Source: UBA1351 sp964627665 (lineage in GTDB: Bacteria; Bacillota; Clostridia; Lachnospirales; Vallitaleaceae). From it: DNA of 64,000 nucleotides. Positions 17,453 to 26,410 of this stretch are shown here, one piece after another; positions within the stretch are counted from its first letter, which is position 1; each line of letters starts with the position of its first letter. The stretch spans positions 15,788-79,787 of the forward strand of contig CAZVKG010000007.1 in NCBI GenBank assembly GCA_964627665.1, in the 5' to 3' direction. The notes under the pieces are model-generated. The model did not search any database, had not been told where the DNA came from, and was given only the letters and a program-made list of their open reading frames with translations. Position numbers and translations under genes: made by a program.

Positions 17453-18586
17453 TTAAACGGTAAATTCTGATTCAAATACCGCCGCATTGATCTCTTCGCT
17501 TTGTGATACTAAGTGCTTTTGTACTTTTGTTCCGTCACGGCGTGTATACTGATATGTAATTGTGTTTTTCCCTTGATGCTTTGATGTATATAATAATTGA
17601 TCTGCATGGGATAGACACACCTCAATGTCACAAGGTTGATGACAGAGTACAAATCCTCCACTAAAGGAAGTAAACGCTTCAAGACTACCCAATTGATCCG
17701 ATGCATGTTGAATTCTTTTCAATAGCTCCAGCATTTTCGTTTTGGAACATCCATTATAAATGATAATAAATTCATCTCCACCATAACGTCCGACGATACC
17801 CTGTTCACCCACAATGTCTCGTATGGTCGTTGCAGCTTTCTTTAATAACATATCTCCCATCACGTGCCCGTAGGAATCATTTACTTGTTTAAAGTTGTCT
17901 AGATCCACCATCCCGATTAATAGTTTATTCTTTTTTTGCATTCGCATTTTTTCAATTTCCCGGAAAACATACCGCCGATTATAGATTGTCGTTAATTCAT
18001 CATGTAAAGTTAAATAAGTCAATGCCTGTTTTTGCTTTCCTAATTCATCTAGTGCATATCGATAGGATTTTGCAAATGCTTTTAACATGAATGCACCTGC
18101 TATAAAAGTCAACGGCAACTGATACATAACATCAATCATTTCCACCTTGGGATCAATAACTGCAAAGAATTGGGGATATTGATAACGCATGAAAATCATG
18201 AACATAATTACAATTAATTCAGCCGTAAAAAATACAAACTGAGTTTTACCTTCAAAAAAATAGATGATGGCAATCATAATAAGAAAAGAATATGCAACAG
18301 TAAAAGGATTTGAAAGGGATGAATTTAGCCAACCGAGTGGCAATAATAGGAAAATAACAATAGTAAAAAAAATAATTCTCGCCGATTGGACATATCGATT
18401 ATGCAAGAGCGCATACAAAACAATACCACTCAATATCAAAGCAATCGCCCATTTTATATTGGCTTGCTTTGGATAATCGATGGCAATATTAACAAGAATA
18501 AGTGCAATGGACATTACCATTGCACAAACAAGAATAATGGCAAATATTTGATCTTCTAACTTCAAGGACTGATACTTTTTTCTCAT
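17453..18586 (-). CDS. Membrane diguanylate cyclase (GGDEF)
   Basis: A 377-residue protein that should make cyclic di-GMP from two GTP. About six hydrophobic helices (residues about 14-175) form a membrane sensor without a recognised ligand pocket. The GGDEF domain follows (about 188-355): LTYLTLHDELTTIYNRRYVF, MVDLDNFKQVNDSYGH, and the active site GRYGGDEF (GGDEF at 269-273). The inhibitory RxxD site that normally precedes this motif is absent (GEQG instead), so product feedback is likely lost. The ATG at 18586 is chosen for its AGAGGAAC ribosome site. No EAL domain is present. It is co-transcribed with the esterase. Confidence 0.92.
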   Translation of the reverse strand: MRKKYQSLKLEDQIFAIILVCAMVMSIALILVNIAIDYPKQANIKWAIALILSGIVLYALLHNRYVQSARIIFFTIVIFLLLPLGWLNSSLSNPFTVAYSFLIMIAIIYFFEGKTQFVFFTAELIVIMFMIFMRYQYPQFFAVIDPKVEMIDVMYQLPLTFIAGAFMLKAFAKSYRYALDELGKQKQALTYLTLHDELTTIYNRRYVFREIEKMRMQKKNKLLIGMVDLDNFKQVNDSYGHVMGDMLLKKAATTIRDIVGEQGIVGRYGGDEFIIIYNGCSKTKMLELLKRIQHASDQLGSLEAFTSFSGGFVLCHQPCDIEVCLSHADQLLYTSKHQGKNTITYQYTRRDGTKVQKHLVSQSEEINAAVFESEFTV

Positions 18587-18646
18587 AATTTGTTCCTCTT
18601 CATCCATTAGAATATTTACCGTTTAATTATAGCCTATATAAACAAA

Positions 18647-21600
18647 TTAATCAATTGCTTCACTTAGTAAGAGAATTGTTAATGATTGTCCATAAGTCAT
18701 CGGCGAGATAGGAATATTCATATAAAAAAGCTCATCCGGTCCAACCGGCGTTCCATAAGATACATTCTGAACAATCCCTTTTATGTCAATATTATTTAGA
18801 ACACCTTCCAATGCGCGTTGCCCAATCACCTTATATTTTGGGTCTATATATCCTTTTCGTACTGCTTTTAATATTCCATACGCAAAAGCTGCTGATCCGG
18901 ATGTTTCCAAATATGACGCTTTATTATCAATCACCGTATGCCATAATCCACTTTCATCTTGAATACTCGCTAGTGAATCAACTTGTTTCTTAAGAATATC
19001 TATGAGATATTTTTTTTTCTCTTCCTCAATGTCTACAATATCCAATAATTCTACAACGCCACATGTATACCATGAATTTCCTCTTGCCCAATGTACTTTT
19101 CCGTAATTGTTTTGCTCATTCGAATCCCATCCATGGAAAAAAAGATTTGCCTTTGAGTCAAACAGGAATTGTATATGTAGCTCAAATTGTCGAACACTTT
19201 CTTCAACATACTCTTTTTTGTTAAACACGACCCCTGCCTTTGCTAAAAAAAGACATGTCATAAACAATGTATCAATAAGTGCTTGACCATCATTGGCATC
19301 GCCGGTAATCATATGCTGCAAGAGTCCATCTTTCGTTCTGAGCATATCTTCGTATATCCAACGACTCCATTCTTTAGCAATGATCCCATAGCTTTCTTTT
19401 TTAGTAATCTCATAAAGCTCTATGAGTGTTATCATTGGTGACATCGTATTTACATTTTTTTCAGGTAGACCGTCGTGAATACGTTGATCATACCAATTGA
19501 TTAAAAACTCTAGTGTCTTCGGGTCATGATTTATTTCATAGGATTTTAGCATTCCATACATTCCGACACCTTGAGGCCATTCCCACAAATTAATATCAAT
19601 AAGCCCAATCGGATAAGGTTCATCTATATCACTTTTTATATTCTTTGTTGCTTCTACTACTTTTTCCAAATAATCGTTCAGCATTTGTTTTTCAATTATG
19701 AGCGGTAGCTCCCATCCCATCTCAATCTTTCCATATTGAGGGTCAGTGAATGTAATCTTCTCTATGGATTGCTCATCCATTTTTTCAAAAGCATGTGTAT
19801 ATTCATCAATAAACGTTTGGAAACTTCCGAACGTGTCTTGATGTCCTATCTGAATAATCCAAAAATTTTCGTAACCCTGTGATTTAATCTCTCTGTACTG
19901 TGTCTCTCCTGTTTGAACAAGGTCAAGTCCTTGTTTTGCATACATTAAACCGTAGACAGCTTTTTTTCTAAAAAATACTGTATTAGAATTGAAATAAACC
20001 TCATCAAACTGATCCATTGGGAAATAGGCATGTGTAAAATCAATTTCTTCATTTTGAGGAATCTTATATAATACAAGTGCAGCTGATTTATATTGAACAA
20101 CGCGGGGAAGTATGCCATTACCTGCCCAATAATTGGGCCTTCCACTTCCTCCTACATGGGCTTCGCCCGGGTGGTTAATCCAAAAAAGTGTATTATCTTG
20201 AAAAAACCCATGGACAACATGCTCTTGATATCCTTTTTGTCCGGGCTTAAAGTCCGTAGCCGATGATAAAATATAATCCTTTGTTTTATATGCATAAACC
20301 GAAACATAATTTTTATATCCTTGCACGCGTTGGTATAAAAGTGCATCTTTATCTTTAATCTCTAGATACTTCAAGTATTCATCCGGCGCAGTATAATCGG
20401 ACAGACTTAATGAAACCGTCCCTAATGTTGATTGGTTTACATAACCTTGGTTCCAAATAATCCAGTTTAAAAACGAACTTCCATTTGTATAATTCCCTTT
20501 TAATTCTTTCGTATAGCTTCTTCCAAACGTACACGATAATATTCCTTTATGACTATTAATTGCTAAATCTTTAAATATAAAATCTAGACCCTTTTTAGCA
20601 TTTTCACGCAAACGTTCACTTTCTGACATCATATAAAGATTAACTAAACCGAGTATATCGATAGGAATATATGCGCTCGAATTCCATTCTGTAATACCTT
20701 CCTCAAAAAAGCGTTCGAACCAATATATCAATCGTTCTTCTGCTTTTATAACATGTTGCTTTCCCGTCAGTTGACTGTTTGTAAACAAGGCTTCTGAAAA
20801 AATTTGACCCGCAATAAGCTCACATGTATGAAATAATAAGGCGTGGTTTTCACTGAAAAACCACATAACATCATCACCGGGTTCATCCATCCAATATCTA
20901 AAGTCTAAAATACAGCTTTTGATTTTTTCCCAAAATTCTTCACTAAAAATTTCTTGATCTCGAAAGTCAATCCAAATCTTAAGTAGACTGACTAAATAGA
21001 AGTCGCTACAATCATAGCGATGATTAATCATGTCAATATGCTTATCAATAATCCCTTGTGCGAATTCAATATCATACTTTGTGACTAGCATGGCTAATGC
21101 TCTGTGAATATCATTTACACCTTCTTTGGCTATATGTTCTAAAGCCATTTTTTTTCGGAGACTTATGTCATCGTTTGACATTTCCAATAAATCCCCATGG
21201 TATATTTGCGCATTTAACGTTTTTTGAATATCTTGTTTACCCATCTTTATTTGAAATACAAAGGTATTATATCCTGTATAAAGTTCTGCGCTATTTGTAA
21301 GCTCTAACGATCTTGTACCTTTCTTTAACTTAACTGACAATGTCTGTACTTTATCATCCGCTAATATTTCACCCGGTACAATATCAACCGTTAAAGTTTC
21401 GTCATAGAGCAACGGTTCTTTCCAGTGAAGGGTCACTTGTTTATCACAATAAAAATCGGTTTCAAAATACATTTTTTCGAAGATTTTTTCAAAATATTTC
21501 AATCTTTCAATCGTCTGGCTATCTTCATCTGTTGAAAGTTGTATTTTAACATCTCCCTCACTTAAATAGTCCAACCGAAAAAAGTATTGTGTGTCGCGCT

Positions 21601-22111
21601 CTGCTAAATCATCAACTCGAATTTGTATTGTATTGATTCCTTTTTTCAATGGCATAGTAAATCGATGTTTCTGAGGTACATTCCGAGAAAACGGCATGAA
21701 TCGCGTCACTTCTTCCGTGTTGGCTAACACAACTGCACCACCACACGTTGTCAATTCAAATTCACCGACTTCATCCTTATCAACTATAAGTTGTGTATAT
21801 GCATATACCTTTAAGTGTGTTGGATCAAACCAAAAATGTGAAAATTCGACATTTGGATTTCCCCAAGGATAATATATTTTCCATGCCTCAATTGCTTCAA
21901 ATTCTTGTTTGTTAAATCGCATTTCTTCACGTGCGTTTTCAGCAAATTTTGTTTTACAAGGATTTTCATGAATTGAGAATCCTTGTAACAACCATTCGTT
22001 GACATCTCCATGCATCGTAACCGGTTCAAAGTCCACTTTTTTTTCTTCGATATTTGAGACAATCCATCGGTTTATTGTTTTATTTTTGTATAAAGGATAT
22101 ATCATTTTCAT
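18647..22111 (-). CDS. Large fusion: lyase-like toroid/beta-sandwich module + GH105 unsaturated uronyl hydrolase
   Basis: An 1154-residue cytosolic protein without a signal peptide. The C-terminal part (about 800-1154) is a GH105/GH88-type (alpha/alpha)6 hydrolase: WEWPQGVGMYGMLKSY, DGQALIDTLFMTCLFLAKAG with the presumed acid/base Asp (about 947), VHWARGNSWYT (1006-1016), and SGLWHTVIDNKASYLETSG. The first 300 residues look like beta-sandwich carbohydrate-binding modules. Residues about 310-590 look like a second helical toroid (SENHALLFHTCELIAGQIF). About 595-790 is a beta-rich sandwich with GYQEHVVHGFF and INHPGE, the order seen in heparinase-II/III-like lyases. Typical GH105 proteins are about 370 residues. 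The start at 22111 is chosen for CGGAGGAAA 6 nt upstream. It follows the GH31 gene in the transporter operon. GH105 is firm; the lyase idea is inference. Confidence 0.8.
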   Translation of the reverse strand: MKMIYPLYKNKTINRWIVSNIEEKKVDFEPVTMHGDVNEWLLQGFSIHENPCKTKFAENAREEMRFNKQEFEAIEAWKIYYPWGNPNVEFSHFWFDPTHLKVYAYTQLIVDKDEVGEFELTTCGGAVVLANTEEVTRFMPFSRNVPQKHRFTMPLKKGINTIQIRVDDLAERDTQYFFRLDYLSEGDVKIQLSTDEDSQTIERLKYFEKIFEKMYFETDFYCDKQVTLHWKEPLLYDETLTVDIVPGEILADDKVQTLSVKLKKGTRSLELTNSAELYTGYNTFVFQIKMGKQDIQKTLNAQIYHGDLLEMSNDDISLRKKMALEHIAKEGVNDIHRALAMLVTKYDIEFAQGIIDKHIDMINHRYDCSDFYLVSLLKIWIDFRDQEIFSEEFWEKIKSCILDFRYWMDEPGDDVMWFFSENHALLFHTCELIAGQIFSEALFTNSQLTGKQHVIKAEERLIYWFERFFEEGITEWNSSAYIPIDILGLVNLYMMSESERLRENAKKGLDFIFKDLAINSHKGILSCTFGRSYTKELKGNYTNGSSFLNWIIWNQGYVNQSTLGTVSLSLSDYTAPDEYLKYLEIKDKDALLYQRVQGYKNYVSVYAYKTKDYILSSATDFKPGQKGYQEHVVHGFFQDNTLFWINHPGEAHVGGSGRPNYWAGNGILPRVVQYKSAALVLYKIPQNEEIDFTHAYFPMDQFDEVYFNSNTVFFRKKAVYGLMYAKQGLDLVQTGETQYREIKSQGYENFWIIQIGHQDTFGSFQTFIDEYTHAFEKMDEQSIEKITFTDPQYGKIEMGWELPLIIEKQMLNDYLEKVVEATKNIKSDIDEPYPIGLIDINLWEWPQGVGMYGMLKSYEINHDPKTLEFLINWYDQRIHDGLPEKNVNTMSPMITLIELYEITKKESYGIIAKEWSRWIYEDMLRTKDGLLQHMITGDANDGQALIDTLFMTCLFLAKAGVVFNKKEYVEESVRQFELHIQFLFDSKANLFFHGWDSNEQNNYGKVHWARGNSWYTCGVVELLDIVDIEEEKKKYLIDILKKQVDSLASIQDESGLWHTVIDNKASYLETSGSAAFAYGILKAVRKGYIDPKYKVIGQRALEGVLNNIDIKGIVQNVSYGTPVGPDELFYMNIPISPMTYGQSLTILLLSEAID

Positions 22112-22131
22112 CACTTTCCTCCGTACTTCCA

Positions 22132-24600
22132 TTATATTGAAATCAAATCTTTAATACTAAAATCAAGATCAACTGAATATTTTGATTCTACACATTCATA
22201 CTTGATACGTGCGCATTTTTTTTGCGCATCATACATCCAGCCTTTGTTTTTCGTTTCCCATGCCTGTGTCTCCATATAACGTTCTAACTCTTCTCCATTG
22301 ATTCTGATTTTTAATGGTGCTTTTTCTTTACAAACAACTGTTAAACTATATTTTTGAATATTGTCTTTATAGGTCCCATTCTGTTCAAACACAATGGTTA
22401 CCTTATCCTCATTTGTCTCTGTAAAAATATGTGTTGCCATATAGTCTTTTTTCTTGTAATTATTACTTATACCATCATCTTCATATAGGGTGAACTCTGC
22501 CTTTTCCCAAGGTTCAATAAGAAGTTCTATTTCATCTTCCTCTTTTTTTTGCGGAATAATCGATCCCGCTCTAAAAAACAAAGGAACCGTTTTTAAGTCG
22601 ACCGGTATAGTAATTTCCTTTCCACCTTCATATGCTTCAAGGGAATACCAATCATACCAACTTGTTCCCTTAGGTAAATATATTTTACGTTCTTTTTCTC
22701 CTTTTTCAAATATACCTGCGACAAGCACAAATGGACCAAACATATAGTCAAAACTTTCTTCATAGACAGTTTCATCTTTCTGAAACTCATATACTAAAGG
22801 TCGCATTATAGGTTCACCAACTTGATAAGCTTGATAACCTAGTGAATACATATAGGGCATGAATTGGTTGCGTAACTGAATTGCACTTCGAATATATGGT
22901 GTATACTCCGGATATGTCCAAGGCTCCGTCACTGTGTTGTCTGTGTTACATGAATGGATGGAAAATCTAGGATGAAACATAGCATTTTGAATCCATCTTA
23001 CCAATAGTTCCGGTTCAGGAATGGGTCCATCAAAGCCTCCAATATCAACGCCTTGATTCGCTACCCCTGATAACCCCATCCCTAACATCATCGAAGTATT
23101 GAATTTCATATTTTTCCAACTTGTAAAGTTATCCCCTGCCCATGTTTGTGCATACCGTTGTATACCTGCAAAACCGGCCCTATTTAATATATAGGGACGT
23201 TCATTTCCTCCGTATTTCAGCGTGGCATAGTAACTTGTGAATGCCATAAGATTGGGAAGAATAGGGCGTATTGCCATGAAATCAATTGGTGCATCTTCAT
23301 AATTACACTGCGCTTGATCATCATCGATTTCATATTCATTGTTATCATTCCAAAATGCGCGAATCCCATAATCGAATAGGTACGCTTTCATATGTCGCGT
23401 CCATAGATCTCGTCCTTGAGGGTTCGTAAAGTCAACGAAACTAGCATCTCCTCCCCAATATTTACTCGTTACCGGTTTTTTTGTTTCTTTTGACATGATA
23501 TATGCATCATTGTTGGAATATTCAGCATATAATGGATGTGATAAGAGCATTCCCGGCTTAATATTAGGTGAAACATAGACTTCTTTATCTCGCATTTGTT
23601 GAATGAAAGCACCCGGATCTTTAAATCGTTTTTTGTTCCAATTAAAAACATATCTTTTTCCATCTTCTCCTGTCGTGTATCCTGATGAGAGATGAAATCC
23701 ACTACAAGGAATCTTCTCCGCTTTTGTTTTTTCTGCAAAATTTAATACAGCTTCATCTGCATTTTCATCTAATTCCGTATAGTACATTGTTGACCCCATA
23801 TAACCATAAGCATATTTGGGTAAAAGCGCGGATTTCCCTGTTAAATCTGTATAGCGTCCAACGACATCTTTAATACTCGGTCCATTTATGACAAAGATAT
23901 CCATATCTCCATCCTCGGCCATAAAATACTTATATCTTCCCCAATATGCACTTCGTTCACAGCCCATGTCAAATATTGACGGATACGAATTATGATAAAA
24001 AATACCTGCAGCTGATTTATTTTTTACATTCGCCGTTATATAATACGGAATATGTTTATACAGTGGATCTGATACTTCTGCATCATAACCCAATGTATCT
24101 GCATTATTCATTCTTAAACGACGTCGATATTTATTCAGCTTGCCACTTTTCTCTCCAAATCCATAAAATGTATCTGTGTCCTGTATATGTTGATAATGAT
24201 AAATCCTTCCTTGAGCGTCTTTCATGTAAGCTTTCTTTTTTACATCTTCATAAATAGTATGTCCTAACTGGTTATAAATTGTTAATCCAAAGGGATTTTT
24301 ACTGATTTCAAGTCGCAGTGATTCTGTTGTTATCTCATAACATTCTTTTTTTTCACTAAAGGTATAATTATATGGCTTAATGCGTTTTCTTTCTTTGGCA
24401 AGCATAGAATCCATTCTATCTTTCCATGCTGTCAAGACAAGTATATATGAAGCATCTTCCGATAATGTTTCGCTAAAGGATGTCTTGATTCTTACAATAT
24501 CAGAGGTCAAGAACCACACCCGCATAAGCCCGCTATTGGTTCCTATATCAACATATTCTTTTTTATCTGAAATTGACGTAATACTAACTAGTTTCTTCAT
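22132..24600 (-). CDS. GH31 alpha-glycosidase
   Basis: An 822-residue glycoside hydrolase family 31 enzyme, with an N-terminal beta-sandwich (about 1-250), a (beta/alpha)8 barrel (about 255-600) and C-terminal beta domains. The nucleophile is Asp 419 in RAFWNDNNEYEI. The acid/base is Asp 490 in QTWAGDNFTSW. Further marks are GRDLWTRHMK and FDGPIPEPELLVRWIQN. There is no signal peptide, so it acts on imported oligosaccharides. Family members hydrolyse alpha-glucosides, alpha-xylosides or alpha-1,3-linked glucans. The subtype here is not clear. It lies between the sugar permease genes and the GH105 fusion (20-nt spacing, GGAGG site), so it belongs to one catabolic operon. Its substrate is probably a mixed uronic-acid/alpha-glucoside oligosaccharide (inference). 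Confidence 0.93.
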   Translation of the reverse strand: MKKLVSITSISDKKEYVDIGTNSGLMRVWFLTSDIVRIKTSFSETLSEDASYILVLTAWKDRMDSMLAKERKRIKPYNYTFSEKKECYEITTESLRLEISKNPFGLTIYNQLGHTIYEDVKKKAYMKDAQGRIYHYQHIQDTDTFYGFGEKSGKLNKYRRRLRMNNADTLGYDAEVSDPLYKHIPYYITANVKNKSAAGIFYHNSYPSIFDMGCERSAYWGRYKYFMAEDGDMDIFVINGPSIKDVVGRYTDLTGKSALLPKYAYGYMGSTMYYTELDENADEAVLNFAEKTKAEKIPCSGFHLSSGYTTGEDGKRYVFNWNKKRFKDPGAFIQQMRDKEVYVSPNIKPGMLLSHPLYAEYSNNDAYIMSKETKKPVTSKYWGGDASFVDFTNPQGRDLWTRHMKAYLFDYGIRAFWNDNNEYEIDDDQAQCNYEDAPIDFMAIRPILPNLMAFTSYYATLKYGGNERPYILNRAGFAGIQRYAQTWAGDNFTSWKNMKFNTSMMLGMGLSGVANQGVDIGGFDGPIPEPELLVRWIQNAMFHPRFSIHSCNTDNTVTEPWTYPEYTPYIRSAIQLRNQFMPYMYSLGYQAYQVGEPIMRPLVYEFQKDETVYEESFDYMFGPFVLVAGIFEKGEKERKIYLPKGTSWYDWYSLEAYEGGKEITIPVDLKTVPLFFRAGSIIPQKKEEDEIELLIEPWEKAEFTLYEDDGISNNYKKKDYMATHIFTETNEDKVTIVFEQNGTYKDNIQKYSLTVVCKEKAPLKIRINGEELERYMETQAWETKNKGWMYDAQKKCARIKYECVESKYSVDLDFSIKDLISI

Positions 24601-24613
24601 AATTCCTCCATTA

Positions 24614-25432
24614 TTATCCTTTTAATCCCGATGTAACCATTCCTTTTACAAATTGCTTTTGGAATATCAAGAAAACAATTAATACCGGAATCATTGTGAT
24701 TACTGATATCGCTAATAATCCGTTCCAATCCACATTGTATTGACCAACAAAGTTAGATATGGCTAATTGTACAGTGTATTTTTCAGGTGTACTTATAACG
24801 ATTAAAGGCCATAAGAAGTCATTCCAACGCCACATAAATGAAAATATTGTTAAAACGGATAACACAGGTTTTGATATTGGCAAAATCAGTTTTACAAATA
24901 TTCGCCACTCTGAAGCTCCATCAATACGAGCTGCCTCTAAAAGTTCATCAGGTACTGAAAGTAGATACTGGCGCATCAAAAACAAGCCTGTGGGCGTTGC
25001 TGCCGGAGGTACAATAATACCTACAAATGTATTATATAAATTCAACTTCGTAATCACTTGAAATATTGGAATCATAATTACCTCTAAAGGAATCATTAGT
25101 GTCGAGATAAAGCCAATCAGCAAAAGATCTCTTCCTTTAAACTTATACTTAGCTAAGGCAAATCCAGCCATTGTATTAATCACTAATGTGACCATTGTTG
25201 ACAGAATCGTTACCATAAAACTATTGTAAAAGAATAACCCAAAATTCCCTTTTTTAAATGCAATAATATAGTTTTCTATAGATGGTTGACTTGGTATTAA
25301 CTCAGGTGGCCACTTATATAAACTCGTTCCTGCTTTAAATGATGATAGCACAATCCAAATAACCGGAAGCAAGAAGAAGGCCGAAATAAGTATTAGGATA
25401 ATATATGTGATTAAATTTTTGGATACTTTCAT
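24614..25432 (-). CDS. CUT1 sugar ABC permease (MalG-type)
   Basis: A 272-residue inner-membrane permease of the MalG family with six transmembrane helices. Hallmarks are the N-terminal FFLLPVIWIVLSSFKAGTSL and the EAA loop LLEAARIDGASEWRIFVKLI with LPISKPVLSVL, which docks with the MsmX-type ATPase. It closes with FVKGMVTSGLKG, a MalG-type C-terminus. It overlaps the MalF-type stop by one base (TAATG), so translation is coupled. No ATPase gene lies in the operon: a shared MsmX/UgpC-type ATPase elsewhere is expected, as is usual in Firmicutes. Confidence 0.93.
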   Translation of the reverse strand: MKVSKNLITYIILILISAFFLLPVIWIVLSSFKAGTSLYKWPPELIPSQPSIENYIIAFKKGNFGLFFYNSFMVTILSTMVTLVINTMAGFALAKYKFKGRDLLLIGFISTLMIPLEVIMIPIFQVITKLNLYNTFVGIIVPPAATPTGLFLMRQYLLSVPDELLEAARIDGASEWRIFVKLILPISKPVLSVLTIFSFMWRWNDFLWPLIVISTPEKYTVQLAISNFVGQYNVDWNGLLAISVITMIPVLIVFLIFQKQFVKGMVTSGLKG

Positions 25433-26328
25433 TAAATTTCGCCTCCTTTATTCACTTTAAATTGGATTGTTGTTGTAATTAATATGATTAAGAAAAGGAT
25501 TACCGACATTGCACTTGCATATCCAAGTTGATTTTTTTCAAAACCAAATCGATAAATGTATTGAACGAGGTATGTTGTCGCTCTTCCCGGTCCTCCACCG
25601 GTTAGTGATACAATTAATGGATATGCTTTGAACGAATCAATAATTGCAAGCATAATAACCATAACACTTGTTGGCTTTAGTAGTGGTAAGGTAATCCGAG
25701 TAAACATCTGCCACTTCTTTGCTCCATCTATATCTGCTGCTTCATAAAATTCTGAAGGAATGCTCTGTAGCCCGGATATGAAAATGACCATAAAAAATCC
25801 AATTCTCGACCACAATGTGGCAACAATGACAACGAGTGTTGCATAAAACGATTCCGATAGCCAAGGAATCCCTTTTTGCCCTCCAAGTTCCATTAAATAA
25901 TTAATGATTCCGAAAGTATCTCCAAAAATCCATTTCCATGTTACTCCTACTACGATAAACGATATCATTGTCGGCCAATAAATAATTGCCCGAAAAATGC
26001 CTTTGAATCGAATTTCTTTTATCAACAAAATAGCTATTCCCAAGGCAAACACATAAATAGTTGGCACCACGATACCTGAATAAATTGCTGTTCGAAGCAT
26101 TGTATCCCAAAAGTCGCTATCGCTAAATAATTTTACATAGTTTGTTATTCCCACAAATTCTTCTTCTGAAAGTCCATCATAATTTGTAAATGAAAAATAC
26201 AGACCATATGCTGCCGGTATAACTACAAAAATAAAAAAGATTATAAAATTAGGAAAAACAAATAAATATGGCGCCAAAGCACGCTGGATATTAATTTTTC
26301 GTTTTTTTTGTTTTATTCGATGTTCCAT
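25432..26328 (-). CDS. CUT1 sugar ABC permease (MalF-type)
   Basis: A 298-residue permease with six helices. A basic N-terminus (KQKKRKINIQRALAPYLFV) precedes TM1. The family motif FIFVVIPAAYGLYFSFTNYD and the EAA loop EFYEAADIDGAKKWQMFTRI with TLPLLKPTSVM are visible, then SLTGGGPGRATTYLVQYIY. It pairs with the MalG-type partner. It begins after the sugar-binding-protein gene across an 82-bp spacer holding a strong stem-loop and has a GGAGG site. Confidence 0.93.
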   Translation of the reverse strand: MEHRIKQKKRKINIQRALAPYLFVFPNFIIFFIFVVIPAAYGLYFSFTNYDGLSEEEFVGITNYVKLFSDSDFWDTMLRTAIYSGIVVPTIYVFALGIAILLIKEIRFKGIFRAIIYWPTMISFIVVGVTWKWIFGDTFGIINYLMELGGQKGIPWLSESFYATLVVIVATLWSRIGFFMVIFISGLQSIPSEFYEAADIDGAKKWQMFTRITLPLLKPTSVMVIMLAIIDSFKAYPLIVSLTGGGPGRATTYLVQYIYRFGFEKNQLGYASAMSVILFLIILITTTIQFKVNKGGEI

Positions 26329-26354
26329 ACATCAACCTCCGTACTTTTTAATAA

Positions 26355-26390
26355 TTAAAGGCTGCCTTTTCCTTCATCAGCAGCCTTTAA
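26355..26390 (-). promoter_or_regulatory. Intercistronic stem-loop after the CUT1 binding-protein gene
   Basis: TTAAAGGCTGC (26355-26365) and GCAGCCTTTAA (26380-26390) form a perfect 11-bp stem with a 14-nt loop, 20 nt after the binding-protein stop. The minus-strand sequence after it is AT-rich but not a clean T-run. It may be a partial terminator or mRNA 3'-end protector. Confidence 0.75.
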
Positions 26391-26410
26391 TCACCATCTA
26401 TTTATTACTA

